From: a virus
IMG/VR virus record: IMGVR_UViG_3300035703_000282
Coordinates: 1 to 33,641 of that record
Strand: one strand, 5' to 3'
DNA: 33,641 nt
Numbering within the stretch: position 1 is the first letter of the stretch; each line of letters opens with the position of its first letter. The notes below the pieces were generated by a model, which was not told where the DNA came from, ran no database searches, and was given only the letters and a program-made list of their open reading frames with translations. The position numbers were made by a program, and so were the translations under genes. Shown here in pieces: positions 1 through 8,465 of this stretch.

Positions 1-1113
1 AGAGCAGCGATAGAGAATACGAAGGAGGCTCCAAGATATGCGTTTATTGGGCCTACCTACTCCCAGACCAAGCGAGTTATCTGGGATTACCTCCTCAAGT
101 TTACCGAGCCCCTTAACGCCACTGCCAATATTGCGGAACTTAGGGTTGATTTCTGGGGCAGACGCATCCAACTTGCGGGGTCTGATAACCCAGACTCTCT
201 TAGAGGACAGTATTTCGACGGGGTTGTATTCGACGAGTTTGGGGATCAGAACCCTAAAATTTGGTCGGAAGTGGTTCGTCCGGCCTTATCAGACAGGATG
301 GGATGGGCGTTATTCCTCGGAACACCCAAAGGAAACAACCACTTCAAGACCCTGAGAGATCATGCAGAGCAGCATAACGATTGGGCACTGCTTGAGTTCC
401 GAGCATCCGAAACTGGTCTTATCCCTCAGACTGAACTCGATGCAGCCAAGTCTGAAATGGGAGACGATAAGTACTTACAGGAGTTTGAGTGTTCCTTTGA
501 CTCAGCCATTGAAGGAAGTTACTACGGGCAACTTCTCAATGAGCTACCGTCTGAGCGATTCCACGACATACCTGTAGACGGACTAGCCAAGACTTACGCA
601 GCCTGGGACTTAGGGATAGGTGACTCTACTGCTATCTGGGTGTGTCAGAGAGTAGGCTTAGAGACACGACTCATTGACTTTGTGGAGAACCACGGCCAGG
701 GACTCGATTGGTATGTGAACTGGCTGAGAACGAATCACTATGAGTTAGCCGAGCAGTTACTTCCTCATGACGTACAAGTAAGGGAGCTAGGCACTGGTCG
801 CTCCAGGATGGAACTCCTACAAGAAGCAGGGTTGAATATCACGATTGTGCCGAGAATGGGTGTTGACGACGGGATACAGGCCGTGAGAAGGCTGATCCCT
901 TATTGTTGGTTTGACTCCAAGACTAAGCGCGGAGTGGACGCACTACGCAACTATAGGAGACAATACGACGATAAGCGTCAAGTCTACTGGGATAAGCCTT
1001 TACATGATTGGGCATCTCATGCGAGCGACGCATTTCGGTATTTGGCAATAGGTATGTCTGAGACAACATCTTGGTCAAAGCCTCTGAAACCTAACGTAAG
1101 CTGGGTGGTGTAA
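1..1113 (+). CDS. terL: Terminase large subunit (5' end missing)
   Basis: DNA-packaging motor: an ATPase that pumps DNA through the portal, fused to a nuclease that cuts the concatemer. The reading frame is open from the first base, so the N-terminus, including the expected Walker A loop, lies outside the window. Visible ATPase signs are a Walker B-like GVVFDEFGDQ (bases 220-249) and the coupling motif LGTPKGNNHF (316-345). The C-terminal half looks like the RNase H-fold nuclease: AAWDLGIGDSTAIW carries an early acidic residue, and HDWASHASDAFRYL supplies a late Asp typical of this domain. Its stop overlaps the portal start by one base (TAATG), so the two are probably translationally coupled. 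Family identity is secure; the subfamily is not resolved. Confidence 0.93.
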   Translation, partial: RAAIENTKEAPRYAFIGPTYSQTKRVIWDYLLKFTEPLNATANIAELRVDFWGRRIQLAGSDNPDSLRGQYFDGVVFDEFGDQNPKIWSEVVRPALSDRMGWALFLGTPKGNNHFKTLRDHAEQHNDWALLEFRASETGLIPQTELDAAKSEMGDDKYLQEFECSFDSAIEGSYYGQLLNELPSERFHDIPVDGLAKTYAAWDLGIGDSTAIWVCQRVGLETRLIDFVENHGQGLDWYVNWLRTNHYELAEQLLPHDVQVRELGTGRSRMELLQEAGLNITIVPRMGVDDGIQAVRRLIPYCWFDSKTKRGVDALRNYRRQYDDKRQVYWDKPLHDWASHASDAFRYLAIGMSETTSWSKPLKPNVSWVV

Positions 1114-3080
1114 TGGACGACGGTAGACTTAAAGCAATACTTCAAGGCGAAATCGACAACGCCATAGGCTTTCTTGAAACAGAGACCGTAGAGCAGCGGA
1201 AAAACGCGCTTACGGCCTACATGCGTGATCCTTACGGAAACGAGGTAGAGGGTCGCAGCCAGATCGTAACCGGAGAGGTTGCAGAAGCAGTAGACGGGAT
1301 GCTGCCGCCTCTCATGCGTTTGTTTACTTCTGCCGACCAGATCGGTGTATTCGAGCCTGTAGGCCCAGGCGACGAGCCTTTAGCACAACAAGCTACGGAG
1401 TACACAAACTGGGTGCTTATGAAGCAAAACCCAGGTATTGCGATCATGCACGACTGGTTTAAGGATGCGATCCTTCAAAAAGTCGGGGTGCTTAAGGCTT
1501 ACTGGGATGACTCCATATCTGTCACAAAGGAGCAGTACGCAAACCTTACCGACGACGAACTAGCTCTTATCATGTCTGATGGCACGATGGAGATCGCAGC
1601 ACAAGAGACGGTTGAGCAAGATATAGACGGTCAAGTCATGCGTGTTCATAACGTCGCGCTTATGCGTAAGACCAAGGCAGGAAGGGTCAAAATCGAGAAT
1701 GTGCCTCCAGAGGAGTTCCTGATCTCTAAGGCAGGAAAGACCGTAAGAGACACGCCTTTCGTCGCGCACAGGAAACTCATCACGAGGTCTGATTTAGTTG
1801 CAATGGGGTTCGATGCCGAGATCGTGATGAACCTGCCGGTTTACAACGACCTCGAGTTCTCTGCTGAGTACATTGCTCGATACAACCGAGACGAACAGCC
1901 TTACATGGAGCCGAGTCTCGATAAGTCCATGCAGACGGTTGAGGTTTTCGAGTGCTACCTAAAGACTGACTATGATGGGGATGGGATTGCAGAACTAAGA
2001 CGGGTTCACTTTTCGGGGAATGAAATCCTAAGCAACGAGGAAACCGACTATGTGCCGTTTTACACCCTCTGCCCTATTCCGATACCTCATCGCTTCTTTG
2101 GGGATTGCCCTGCTGATCGTACAGTTGATCTCCAGCTTATCAAGACTACTCTAACGAGGCAGATGCTTGATAACCTTTACCTTCAAAACAATACTCGTAT
2201 GGGTGCTGTCGAAGGTCAGGTCAACCTCGATGACCTCTTGAGCGTTACCCCTGGTGGCGTGGTCAGGCTGAAGAACCCTGGCGCACTTGTTCCTATTCAA
2301 GTCAATCCTGTTGCCCAGCAGGTATTCCCGTTCATGGAGTACCTGGATTCGATCCAAGCCAAGCGTACGGGCGTTACAGAGGCTTCCCAAGGGTTAGACC
2401 CCAACATCCTACAGAACGTGACTGCTGCGGCCATAGCAGCCCTTACGCAAGCCTCACAAGGCAAGATCGAGTTAGTCGCTAGGATCTTCTCTGAAACAGG
2501 TGTAAAAGATCTATTCAAAGGACTCTTACACCTACTATGCAAGTACCAGGACAAAGCAGTCATCATTCGGATGCGCGGCCAGTATGTTCAGTACGACCCT
2601 CGAGAGTGGTCGAACCAGTACGATGTGTCAGTGAATGTCGGACTTGGTACGGGGAACATCGAGCAAAAGATGGCGATGCTCTCAATGGTTCTTGCAAAAC
2701 AAGAGCAGATCATCCAGACGTACGGCCCGAGCAATCCTTTAGTGTCTGTCTCGCAATATCGTGCGACGCTCGGAAAGTTGATTGAGGCAGCAGGCTTTGC
2801 AGACTCGGCTGAGTTCTTCAAGCAAGTGACACCAGAGGTTGATGCTGCACTTGCACAACCTCAGCAACAAGGCCCAGATCCTGCCGTACAAATGATGATG
2901 GCGCAGGCTCAAGCGGATATTGAGATCAAGCGTCAGAAAGCTATGGCAGACATTCAACTTGCAAGAGAGAAAGCACTAGCCGAGCTAGAACTCAAGCGTA
3001 TGGAGTTTGAAGCAGAAGCGCAGATGAAGGCTATGAAAGTCGGCGCAGGCATTACGTCTAACATTGAGATACCAGGATAG
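1113..3080 (+). CDS. Portal (head-to-tail connector) protein
   Basis: Forms the dodecameric ring at the capsid vertex through which DNA enters and leaves, and to which the tail adaptor binds. The 655-residue length fits portals of P22-like and similar short-tailed phages. The N-terminus (DNAIGFLETETVEQRKNALT) and the following segment EVEGRSQIVTGEVAEAVDGM match the usual start of these portals. The last 80 residues are rich in Gln, Ala, Glu and Lys (MMMAQAQADIEIKRQKAM) and should form a long helix or coiled coil, as expected for a portal barrel or crown. Position directly after terL and before the scaffold and capsid genes supports the call. Assignment rests on pattern and context rather than a single diagnostic motif. 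Confidence 0.88.
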   Translation: MDDGRLKAILQGEIDNAIGFLETETVEQRKNALTAYMRDPYGNEVEGRSQIVTGEVAEAVDGMLPPLMRLFTSADQIGVFEPVGPGDEPLAQQATEYTNWVLMKQNPGIAIMHDWFKDAILQKVGVLKAYWDDSISVTKEQYANLTDDELALIMSDGTMEIAAQETVEQDIDGQVMRVHNVALMRKTKAGRVKIENVPPEEFLISKAGKTVRDTPFVAHRKLITRSDLVAMGFDAEIVMNLPVYNDLEFSAEYIARYNRDEQPYMEPSLDKSMQTVEVFECYLKTDYDGDGIAELRRVHFSGNEILSNEETDYVPFYTLCPIPIPHRFFGDCPADRTVDLQLIKTTLTRQMLDNLYLQNNTRMGAVEGQVNLDDLLSVTPGGVVRLKNPGALVPIQVNPVAQQVFPFMEYLDSIQAKRTGVTEASQGLDPNILQNVTAAAIAALTQASQGKIELVARIFSETGVKDLFKGLLHLLCKYQDKAVIIRMRGQYVQYDPREWSNQYDVSVNVGLGTGNIEQKMAMLSMVLAKQEQIIQTYGPSNPLVSVSQYRATLGKLIEAAGFADSAEFFKQVTPEVDAALAQPQQQGPDPAVQMMMAQAQADIEIKRQKAMADIQLAREKALAELELKRMEFEAEAQMKAMKVGAGITSNIEIPG

Positions 3081-3083
3081 ATC

Positions 3084-4745
3084 ATGGCACTTCCCGTACT
3101 ACCTTCTGGCTGGACTGGCTACACGCCACAACAAAAGATCTCGTGGTTTAACTCAAACGGAACGACGATTGAGGAACTCGTAGGTGCGGGTGTGCCTGAT
3201 TCAGACATTCTCTACATGCTGAACAATGGTTACAACCCACCCGCTCCCGTTGTTCAAGAACCTATCCAACAAGAACCAATTTACACGCAGCCAGAACCTG
3301 TTTATCAAGAACCAGTCTACCAAGAGCCTGTTTATCAGGAACCTGTATACACACAACCTGTTTATCAAGAGCCTGTGTACACACCGCCGGTATACACGCC
3401 TCCTCCTGCGCCAACTTACAACATCTTTGGATTGCAGTGGGATTCTGCTGCGCCTTTGTCTACTAAACAAGGCTATGTTAGCTCTTTGCTAACAGCAGGT
3501 ATCACTCCCGATCAAATCAAGGCAAAGATTGCTGAGTTAGACCCTGCTAACGCTAACCAAGCGGCGTATGACTTATTGGGCATACCCTCTGCGCCTCCTC
3601 CTCCAACTACAACAACGACAACAAACACGACTAACACGACTGGCTTGCTCGGCGGGGATACAAGCGTTCCGACAACGACAGTAACCCCTCCAACGACAAC
3701 CGTAGTCGAGCAACCAAGGAATACATCTCAAGACGCTGTGACGCTGATGGCGGCGCAGTTAGGTCTTGGATTGCCTAATGAGTGGCAGTATTACACCCCG
3801 CAAGATAAGGTCAACTGGTTTAACGCTAACAATGTGACTGAGCAGACGCTCAAAGATTACAAGGTTCCTCAGTCTGATATTGATTACGCAAAGACGCTTG
3901 GGTTGGGAACGACAACCGCGCCACCTCCGTCTTATCAGCTTCCCACTGGTATGACGCTCCCCAGTGGTTGGTCTGCGTTTACAGGCCAACAGAAGGTTGA
4001 TTGGTACAACCAGAATAGAGTCACAGCAGACATGCTGCGAGCGATGGGAGTACCAGAGACTGATGTGCAGGGTGCTATCACTCTTGGCCTGGGGCAGACA
4101 ACCACGCAACCTCCTGCTGGTACGACTCAACCTCCGCGTACGTTTAACCCTGCGGACTACATGCCGCCTACGTTCAACTTGCCTGCGACTAACTTTGTTC
4201 CTTTCACTACAGGCGGCGGCCAGACAAGTCTTGCTGCGCCTACTACAGGGTTCTTTTACAAGACAACACCTACAGAGCAGGTTCCTTTCCAGTTTCAATC
4301 GGGTGCTGCTGGCTATACAAACCTACGTCCCATGACGCTAGAGTTTGGTATCCCGCAGGCTGTGTCTCAAGTTCAGCAGTTTCAACCTGGTTACTTCAAC
4401 CAAGCAGGGATTCTCCAGAATTACGATTGGGCTAAGACCAACACGCAGTTAGCAGAGCAGGCAGCACAAGAAGCTCAACAGCAGGCAGCGCAAGATTCGG
4501 GTATTGCTCAGGGCGGCATGTACATGGGCGGAAAGGTTGAGTCAGATAACCTTTCTTACGAGAAAGGCGGGAAGATCCGGTCTTTACTTGGGCCTAATCC
4601 AGACGGGCCGGACGAGGGTTATGCCAAGCTACAGCGTGGTGAATATGTCGTTCGTAGGAAAGCAGTTAACAAGTACGGTGAGGACTTCTTAGAAGCCCTA
4701 AACGAAGCAAGAATGCCTAAAGAGAAACTAAAGAGCCTGCTATGA
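3084..4745 (+). CDS. Modular Pro/Tyr-rich structural protein
   Basis: A 553-residue protein of unknown function between portal and scaffold. It holds three similar modules of about 45 residues, near residues 6-50, 229-274 and 290-335. Each begins LPSGW or LPNEW, continues with a TPQQK/TPQDK/TGQQK-type motif and a WFN/WYN, and ends with a short helix (VPDSDI, VPQSDI, VPETDV). A weaker fourth copy may lie at 115-160. The modules are separated by low-complexity linkers: EPVYQ pentads, Pro/Thr runs and Gln-rich stretches. The C-terminus (GPDEGYAKLQRGEYVVRRKA, then VNKYGEDFL) resembles the EYVV...AV.K.G ending common in phage tail and head proteins. The start follows the portal stop by three bases with only a weak ribosome site. 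Probably a virion or assembly accessory protein. Confidence 0.7.
   Translation: MALPVLPSGWTGYTPQQKISWFNSNGTTIEELVGAGVPDSDILYMLNNGYNPPAPVVQEPIQQEPIYTQPEPVYQEPVYQEPVYQEPVYTQPVYQEPVYTPPVYTPPPAPTYNIFGLQWDSAAPLSTKQGYVSSLLTAGITPDQIKAKIAELDPANANQAAYDLLGIPSAPPPPTTTTTTNTTNTTGLLGGDTSVPTTTVTPPTTTVVEQPRNTSQDAVTLMAAQLGLGLPNEWQYYTPQDKVNWFNANNVTEQTLKDYKVPQSDIDYAKTLGLGTTTAPPPSYQLPTGMTLPSGWSAFTGQQKVDWYNQNRVTADMLRAMGVPETDVQGAITLGLGQTTTQPPAGTTQPPRTFNPADYMPPTFNLPATNFVPFTTGGGQTSLAAPTTGFFYKTTPTEQVPFQFQSGAAGYTNLRPMTLEFGIPQAVSQVQQFQPGYFNQAGILQNYDWAKTNTQLAEQAAQEAQQQAAQDSGIAQGGMYMGGKVESDNLSYEKGGKIRSLLGPNPDGPDEGYAKLQRGEYVVRRKAVNKYGEDFLEALNEARMPKEKLKSLL
3297..3411 (+). repeat. 15-base tandem repeat encoding EPVYQ-type pentapeptides
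   Basis: Tandem degenerate 15-base units encode repeated EPVYQ, EPVYT and PPVYT pentapeptides in the linker after the first module of the structural protein. The bases vary mostly at third codon positions, so selection appears to keep the peptide rather than the DNA. An extended Pro/Tyr linker is the likely consequence. Confidence 0.75.
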
Positions 4746-4978
4746 CACAACGATGGGAACGAGCAAAAGCATTACTTGGTGACGAGTTTCTGACAGAAAT
4801 CTTCACTGAGTTGGAAAAAGACAACATCGAGCGTATCATCAATAGTAATCCTGACGACATTGACTTACGCGAAGAGTCATATGTGGCAATTCGTGCAGTG
4901 CGTCAGGTTAAGGCACGTCTTGAATCTGTTGCCGCCGAAGGCGAGATAGTGAAGAGACGATTTAAGATTTTTAAGTAG
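4742..4978 (+). CDS. Small conserved head-region protein
   Basis: A 78-residue charged, mostly helical protein (MTQRWERAKALLGDEFL at the N-terminus). Its ATG overlaps the previous stop (ATGA), so it is translationally coupled, and the scaffold gene follows 10 bases later. I see no catalytic motif or membrane segment. Lying between a structural protein and the scaffold, it may be a head-assembly helper, but the function is unknown. Confidence 0.65.
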   Translation: MTQRWERAKALLGDEFLTEIFTELEKDNIERIINSNPDDIDLREESYVAIRAVRQVKARLESVAAEGEIVKRRFKIFK

Positions 4979-4988
4979 AGGTTAGTGT

Positions 4989-5924
4989 ATGGAAAGCAGC
5001 AACCCGCAAGGGACTAGCTTGACAGTGGGACAGGCAGCAGATGCCTTCTTGGGTCTAATGGGTGGCGGCGAACCTCCTCAGGAGCAAGTTCAAGACCAAC
5101 CAGAAGAACAAGAGGTTGCGGCCAGTGAATCCGAATATGAGGAAGCAGCAGAGGAAGTTCAGGAAGAGGAACCACGCTTTACGGTGAAAGCCGCTGGTGA
5201 AGAGCGTGAAGTGACCCTCTCAGAACTTATCGAGGGCTACCAAAAGGGTACGGATTACCATAAAAAGACTAACGCGCTTGCCGAACAGCGCAAGGCTGTA
5301 GAGGCTGAAAAAGCCGCTGTAGAGCAAGCAAAGCAGGCGAGAGACGCATATTCTCAGCGTTTGCAGGCTATGGATCAGTTCCTAAGCCAACAAATGCGTG
5401 GCGAGGATATTGAAAGTTTGAAGGAAACCGACCCGATTGCGTATGCGGTCAAGGTCGCAGAGCAGACTAGGCAAAAAGAGCAGATTCAACAGATTCGTGC
5501 TGAACAGCAACGCATTGCGAGAGAGCAACAGGCAGAGCGTGAGGCGCATCTTGAGAAGCACTTAGCCGAGGAAGCGAAAAGGGTAGCCGAGGCAATCCCT
5601 GAGTATGCACATCCTGAGAAGGGTGAGAAGGTTCGCTCTGAACTTCGTAGCTTTGCAAAGAGTATTGGTTACTCGGACACAGAGCTAGCAAATGCAACCG
5701 ACTCTCGCGCTGTGTTGACGTTGTGGATGGCAAGTCAGTACCAGAAACTGCAAAAGGCCAAGCCTGGTGTAACCAAGAAGGTTGCCGAGGCTCCCAAGAT
5801 GCTAAAGGCTGGTAATGCCACGGGTAAGACCATAGCAACAGAGGCAGCAAAACAGGACTTTGCGCGACTTAAAAAGACTGGTTCTCGACAAGACGCTGCA
5901 AGGGTTTTTGAAAGATTTTTGTAA
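4989..5924 (+). CDS. Capsid scaffolding protein
   Basis: Internal scaffold that directs procapsid assembly and is then lost. The call rests on position immediately before the capsid gene and on composition. Residues 30-60 are strongly acidic (runs of Glu and Gln). Residues about 95-210 are Glu/Lys/Gln/Ala-rich and should form a long coiled coil (KAVEAEKAAVEQAKQARDAY). The C-terminus is basic (FARLKKTGSRQDAARVFERF), the usual feature by which scaffolds bind the coat protein. The 311-residue length is typical. A ribosome site (AGAGG) precedes the ATG. Confidence 0.85.
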   Translation: MESSNPQGTSLTVGQAADAFLGLMGGGEPPQEQVQDQPEEQEVAASESEYEEAAEEVQEEEPRFTVKAAGEEREVTLSELIEGYQKGTDYHKKTNALAEQRKAVEAEKAAVEQAKQARDAYSQRLQAMDQFLSQQMRGEDIESLKETDPIAYAVKVAEQTRQKEQIQQIRAEQQRIAREQQAEREAHLEKHLAEEAKRVAEAIPEYAHPEKGEKVRSELRSFAKSIGYSDTELANATDSRAVLTLWMASQYQKLQKAKPGVTKKVAEAPKMLKAGNATGKTIATEAAKQDFARLKKTGSRQDAARVFERFL

Positions 5925-5936
5925 TTAGGAGTAATC

Positions 5937-6893
5937 ATGTCTGTTCCTTCAGGTACATTCCAGACCTTCACCGCTATCGGTCAGCGTGAAGATCTAACCG
6001 ATGTTATTTACAACATCAGCCCGACCGAGACACCTATCCTTTCGTCGCTTGCTCGCACCAAAGCAACGGCTGTCTACCACGAGTGGCAGACGGATACCCT
6101 TGCCGCAGCAACCACCAACAACGCACAGGTTGAAGGTGACGACGCAACGGCAGCAACCATCAGCCCAACAACCCGTCTCGGCAACTACACGCAGATCGTT
6201 TCCAAGACGATCCAGGTGTCAGGAACCATGATGGCCGTTGATCTTGCAGGCCGTCGCGCAGAGAAGGCTTATCAACTCTCGAAGGCTTCGCAAGAACTCA
6301 AGCGAGATCAGGAAACGATCATCTCTGCCAACCAGGGGCGTAGCGCAGGTAACTCGTCCACGGCTCGCAAGATGGGTTCGCTTTTGTCTTGGCTCAAGAC
6401 CAACTCGAACTACAACACCAGTGACGGTGCTAACCCCACCACCATCGGTGTTTCGACCCGTTCGGACGGTACAACCCGTACCTTTACCGAGGCAATCCTC
6501 AAGGATGGCGTTCAGCAGGTTTACACCTCTGGCGGTAGCCCCAAGATCCTCGTGGTTGGCCCTGCACTCAAGCAGACCGTTTCGGCCTTTGCGGGTATCG
6601 CAGCACAGCGCTACATGGCTCCTTCTGACGCACCGACGACCATCATCGGCGCGGCGGATGTGTACCTAAGCGACTTCGGTTCGATCTCTGTAGTCCCAGA
6701 TCGTTTCGTTCGTAGCCGTGATGCGTTTATCCTCGATCCTGAGTATGCAGCGATTGGTTATCTGCGCCCATTCCAGACCAACGAGCTTGCCAAGACTGGC
6801 GACTCGGAGAAAACTCAGATCCTTGCTGAGTTCACGATGGAAATGCGTAACGAGGCTGCTCACGGTATCCTGGCTGACCTCAAGACAGCGTAA
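5937..6893 (+). CDS. Major capsid protein (SU10/DUF5309-like)
   Basis: Coat protein of the icosahedral head. The N-terminus (TFTAIGQREDLTDVIYNISP followed by TETPILSSLAR) is the typical start of the SU10-like/DUF5309 capsid family, which has the HK97 fold. The 318-residue length fits. Other matching stretches are the HEWQTDTLA segment near residue 45, the central KDGVQQVYTSGG and the C-terminal FTMEMRNEAAHGILADL. A strong ribosome site (AGGAG, five bases before ATG) and an intrinsic terminator directly after the gene suit high-level expression. Codon use here is markedly C-rich at third positions compared with neighbours, consistent with a highly expressed gene. Confidence 0.93.
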   Translation: MSVPSGTFQTFTAIGQREDLTDVIYNISPTETPILSSLARTKATAVYHEWQTDTLAAATTNNAQVEGDDATAATISPTTRLGNYTQIVSKTIQVSGTMMAVDLAGRRAEKAYQLSKASQELKRDQETIISANQGRSAGNSSTARKMGSLLSWLKTNSNYNTSDGANPTTIGVSTRSDGTTRTFTEAILKDGVQQVYTSGGSPKILVVGPALKQTVSAFAGIAAQRYMAPSDAPTTIIGAADVYLSDFGSISVVPDRFVRSRDAFILDPEYAAIGYLRPFQTNELAKTGDSEKTQILAEFTMEMRNEAAHGILADLKTA

Positions 6894-6912
6894 CAAAAAC
6901 TGTGGTAAAAAA

Positions 6913-6941
6913 GAGGGAGGCGTAACAACCTCCCTTTTTTT
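6913..6941 (+). terminator. Intrinsic terminator after the capsid gene
   Basis: GGGAGG (6915-6920) pairs perfectly with CCTCCC (6929-6934) around an eight-base loop. An A-rich run precedes the stem and seven T follow it at 6935-6941. The T-run abuts the ATG of the next gene at 6942. Partial termination here would keep capsid mRNA in excess over the tail genes. Confidence 0.88.
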
Positions 6942-7226
6942 ATGCTCAAAACTAAATTTCATGCAACCGACGACCAGTATGTCTTTGAAAGAACTCAAGA
7001 CATAACGGCTATTGTTGAGCAGAACAAAGCACTCTATAACGCGACAGATGAGCGCGAGCGTTGGGGTGAGTGGACTCGATACGCTCAACTGCCTTATGCG
7101 GTGATTGACGACCTAAACAAACAAGGAATCATGCGAGGCTTTGCTATCGCAGACGAGAAGAAGTTCAGGGCGTGGATGAACGACCCAGAGAACAGACACT
7201 TTAGAACTAGACCAGGGAAAGTATGA
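6942..7226 (+). CDS. Conserved phage protein after the capsid gene
   Basis: A 94-residue soluble protein with no recognised domain. It is charged and aromatic, with a C-terminal segment FRAWMNDPENRHFRTRPGKV that looks like a conserved structural-region protein. The ATG comes immediately after the terminator's T-run, so there is no clear ribosome site, unless the terminator stem is opened by read-through. Its stop overlaps the glycosyltransferase start (ATGA). Function unknown. Confidence 0.6.
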   Translation: MLKTKFHATDDQYVFERTQDITAIVEQNKALYNATDERERWGEWTRYAQLPYAVIDDLNKQGIMRGFAIADEKKFRAWMNDPENRHFRTRPGKV

Positions 7227-7888
7227 AGATAGCCTTTTGTGTCCCATGTCGGGACACGATGATGACGGGGACTGCCTTCGACATGGCTCGACTGGCAGCG
7301 TATGACGGGGCCAACAGATGTGCGACAACAGGAGGATCGTTCCTCTTGTATACCGCACCAGGCACTCTCATCTTCAGCCAGAGAGAGTCTTTGGCTAAGG
7401 AAGCCTTAGCCGACGGCGCGGAGTACATCCTTTGGGTGGACTCGGATATGAGGTTCCCTAAGAACACGTTAGAACGACTGTTAGCCCACGGCCAAAAGAT
7501 CGTCGGCGTTAATGCAGTCACAAGGCGCAAACCTGTTTTACCGACAGCGATTAACTTTCACCAAGATAAAGAGATCTTTGAGAAGATCGAGAGTCGAGGC
7601 AAGAAGGGTATCGAGGAGGTTACGGCTGTAGGTTTCGGGGTTGTGTTGACCCATAAGTCTGTGTTTGATGCTATGCCGCAGCCTTGGTTTGATGTAGTAT
7701 GGGGGGCGGGTGGTCTAATTGGCGAAGATGTGCATTTTTGCGTGAAAGCCTTAGATCACGGGATAAAAACTTTCGTGGATCACGAATTGAGCCTCGAAAT
7801 AGGACACATCGGGACGCACGAATACCGGTGGAGCGATGTCGAATATGGCCCTAAGCACCTACAGCGATCTGCAAACAACGATAGCTAA
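7223..7888 (+). CDS. Family 2-like (GT-A) glycosyltransferase
   Basis: Probably transfers a sugar from a nucleotide-sugar donor. The N-terminal strand MKIAFCVPCRD is followed by a helix and then WVDSDMRFP, in which D73-S-D75 is a DxD-type metal and donor site. Later features fit a GT-A fold: VGFGVVLTHKSVF, then GGLIGEDVHFC with a candidate acidic base, then a late His (LEIGHIG). At 221 residues it is a minimal, soluble enzyme without a membrane anchor. It is coupled by ATGA to the gene before it, and its 3' end overlaps the adaptor gene by about 44 bases. Position inside the morphogenesis block suggests virion glycosylation, but the acceptor is unknown. Confidence 0.82.
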   Translation: MKIAFCVPCRDTMMTGTAFDMARLAAYDGANRCATTGGSFLLYTAPGTLIFSQRESLAKEALADGAEYILWVDSDMRFPKNTLERLLAHGQKIVGVNAVTRRKPVLPTAINFHQDKEIFEKIESRGKKGIEEVTAVGFGVVLTHKSVFDAMPQPWFDVVWGAGGLIGEDVHFCVKALDHGIKTFVDHELSLEIGHIGTHEYRWSDVEYGPKHLQRSANNDS

Positions 7889-8465
7889 TTATCTCTCGCG
7901 AGATGATCTTACTTCCGCGATCCCTGACTTCATCCAACTCGCAGAGATTCGACTCCGTAGAGATTTACGCTTGCGGCAAATGCTTACGCAAACATCGGTC
8001 ACGGCGACCGGTGGAGTCTCGACAATTAACCTCCCTAGTGACTTCTTGCAAGCAAGGGATGTGTACGTTGACTCTGACCCAGACTTCCCTATTACGTTCT
8101 CAACGCCGAGCATCTTTATTCGGAACGGTAGGACGAACCAAAGTGGTGTACCGGCTTTCTATACCGTCCTTGGGTCTACGATTCAGTTTGCCCCAATTCC
8201 TGACAGCGATTACACGATCAAGATCCTGTACTACGCCTCCCCTACGTTTCTATCTACAAGCAACACGTCAAATCTCTGGCTTACGACCTGTCCGGATGCA
8301 CTCCTCTACGCCTCGTTAGGCGAAGCAGAGCCTTACCTGATGAACGATCCCAGGCTACAGACCTGGGGTACGCTTTATGATCGTGCGATTTTTGCGCTTA
8401 CAAGGTCTGACGAGGAAAGTCAGTATTCAGGTGTGCCGTTAACCATGACGGTGGCGAAGCGATGA
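7845..8465 (+). CDS. Head-tail adaptor protein
   Basis: A 206-residue protein likely to form the ring between portal and tail nozzle. The N-terminus MALSTYSDLQTTIANYLSRD and the later ELR-like IQLAEIRLRRDLR segment are characteristic of adaptor proteins of short-tailed phages (P22 gp4/T7 gp11-like role). An in-frame ATG exists at 7836, but GGAG at 7830-7833 is only two bases from it. It is 11 bases from the ATG at 7845, which I therefore prefer. The stop overlaps the next start (ATGA). Confidence 0.78.
   Translation: MALSTYSDLQTTIANYLSRDDLTSAIPDFIQLAEIRLRRDLRLRQMLTQTSVTATGGVSTINLPSDFLQARDVYVDSDPDFPITFSTPSIFIRNGRTNQSGVPAFYTVLGSTIQFAPIPDSDYTIKILYYASPTFLSTSNTSNLWLTTCPDALLYASLGEAEPYLMNDPRLQTWGTLYDRAIFALTRSDEESQYSGVPLTMTVAKR

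Noticed and set aside
3759-4298. 179-residue minus-strand frame opposite the modular structural protein
   Set aside because: Arg/Ser/Cys-rich composition typical of an antisense shadow; interrupts no gap and has no ribosome site.
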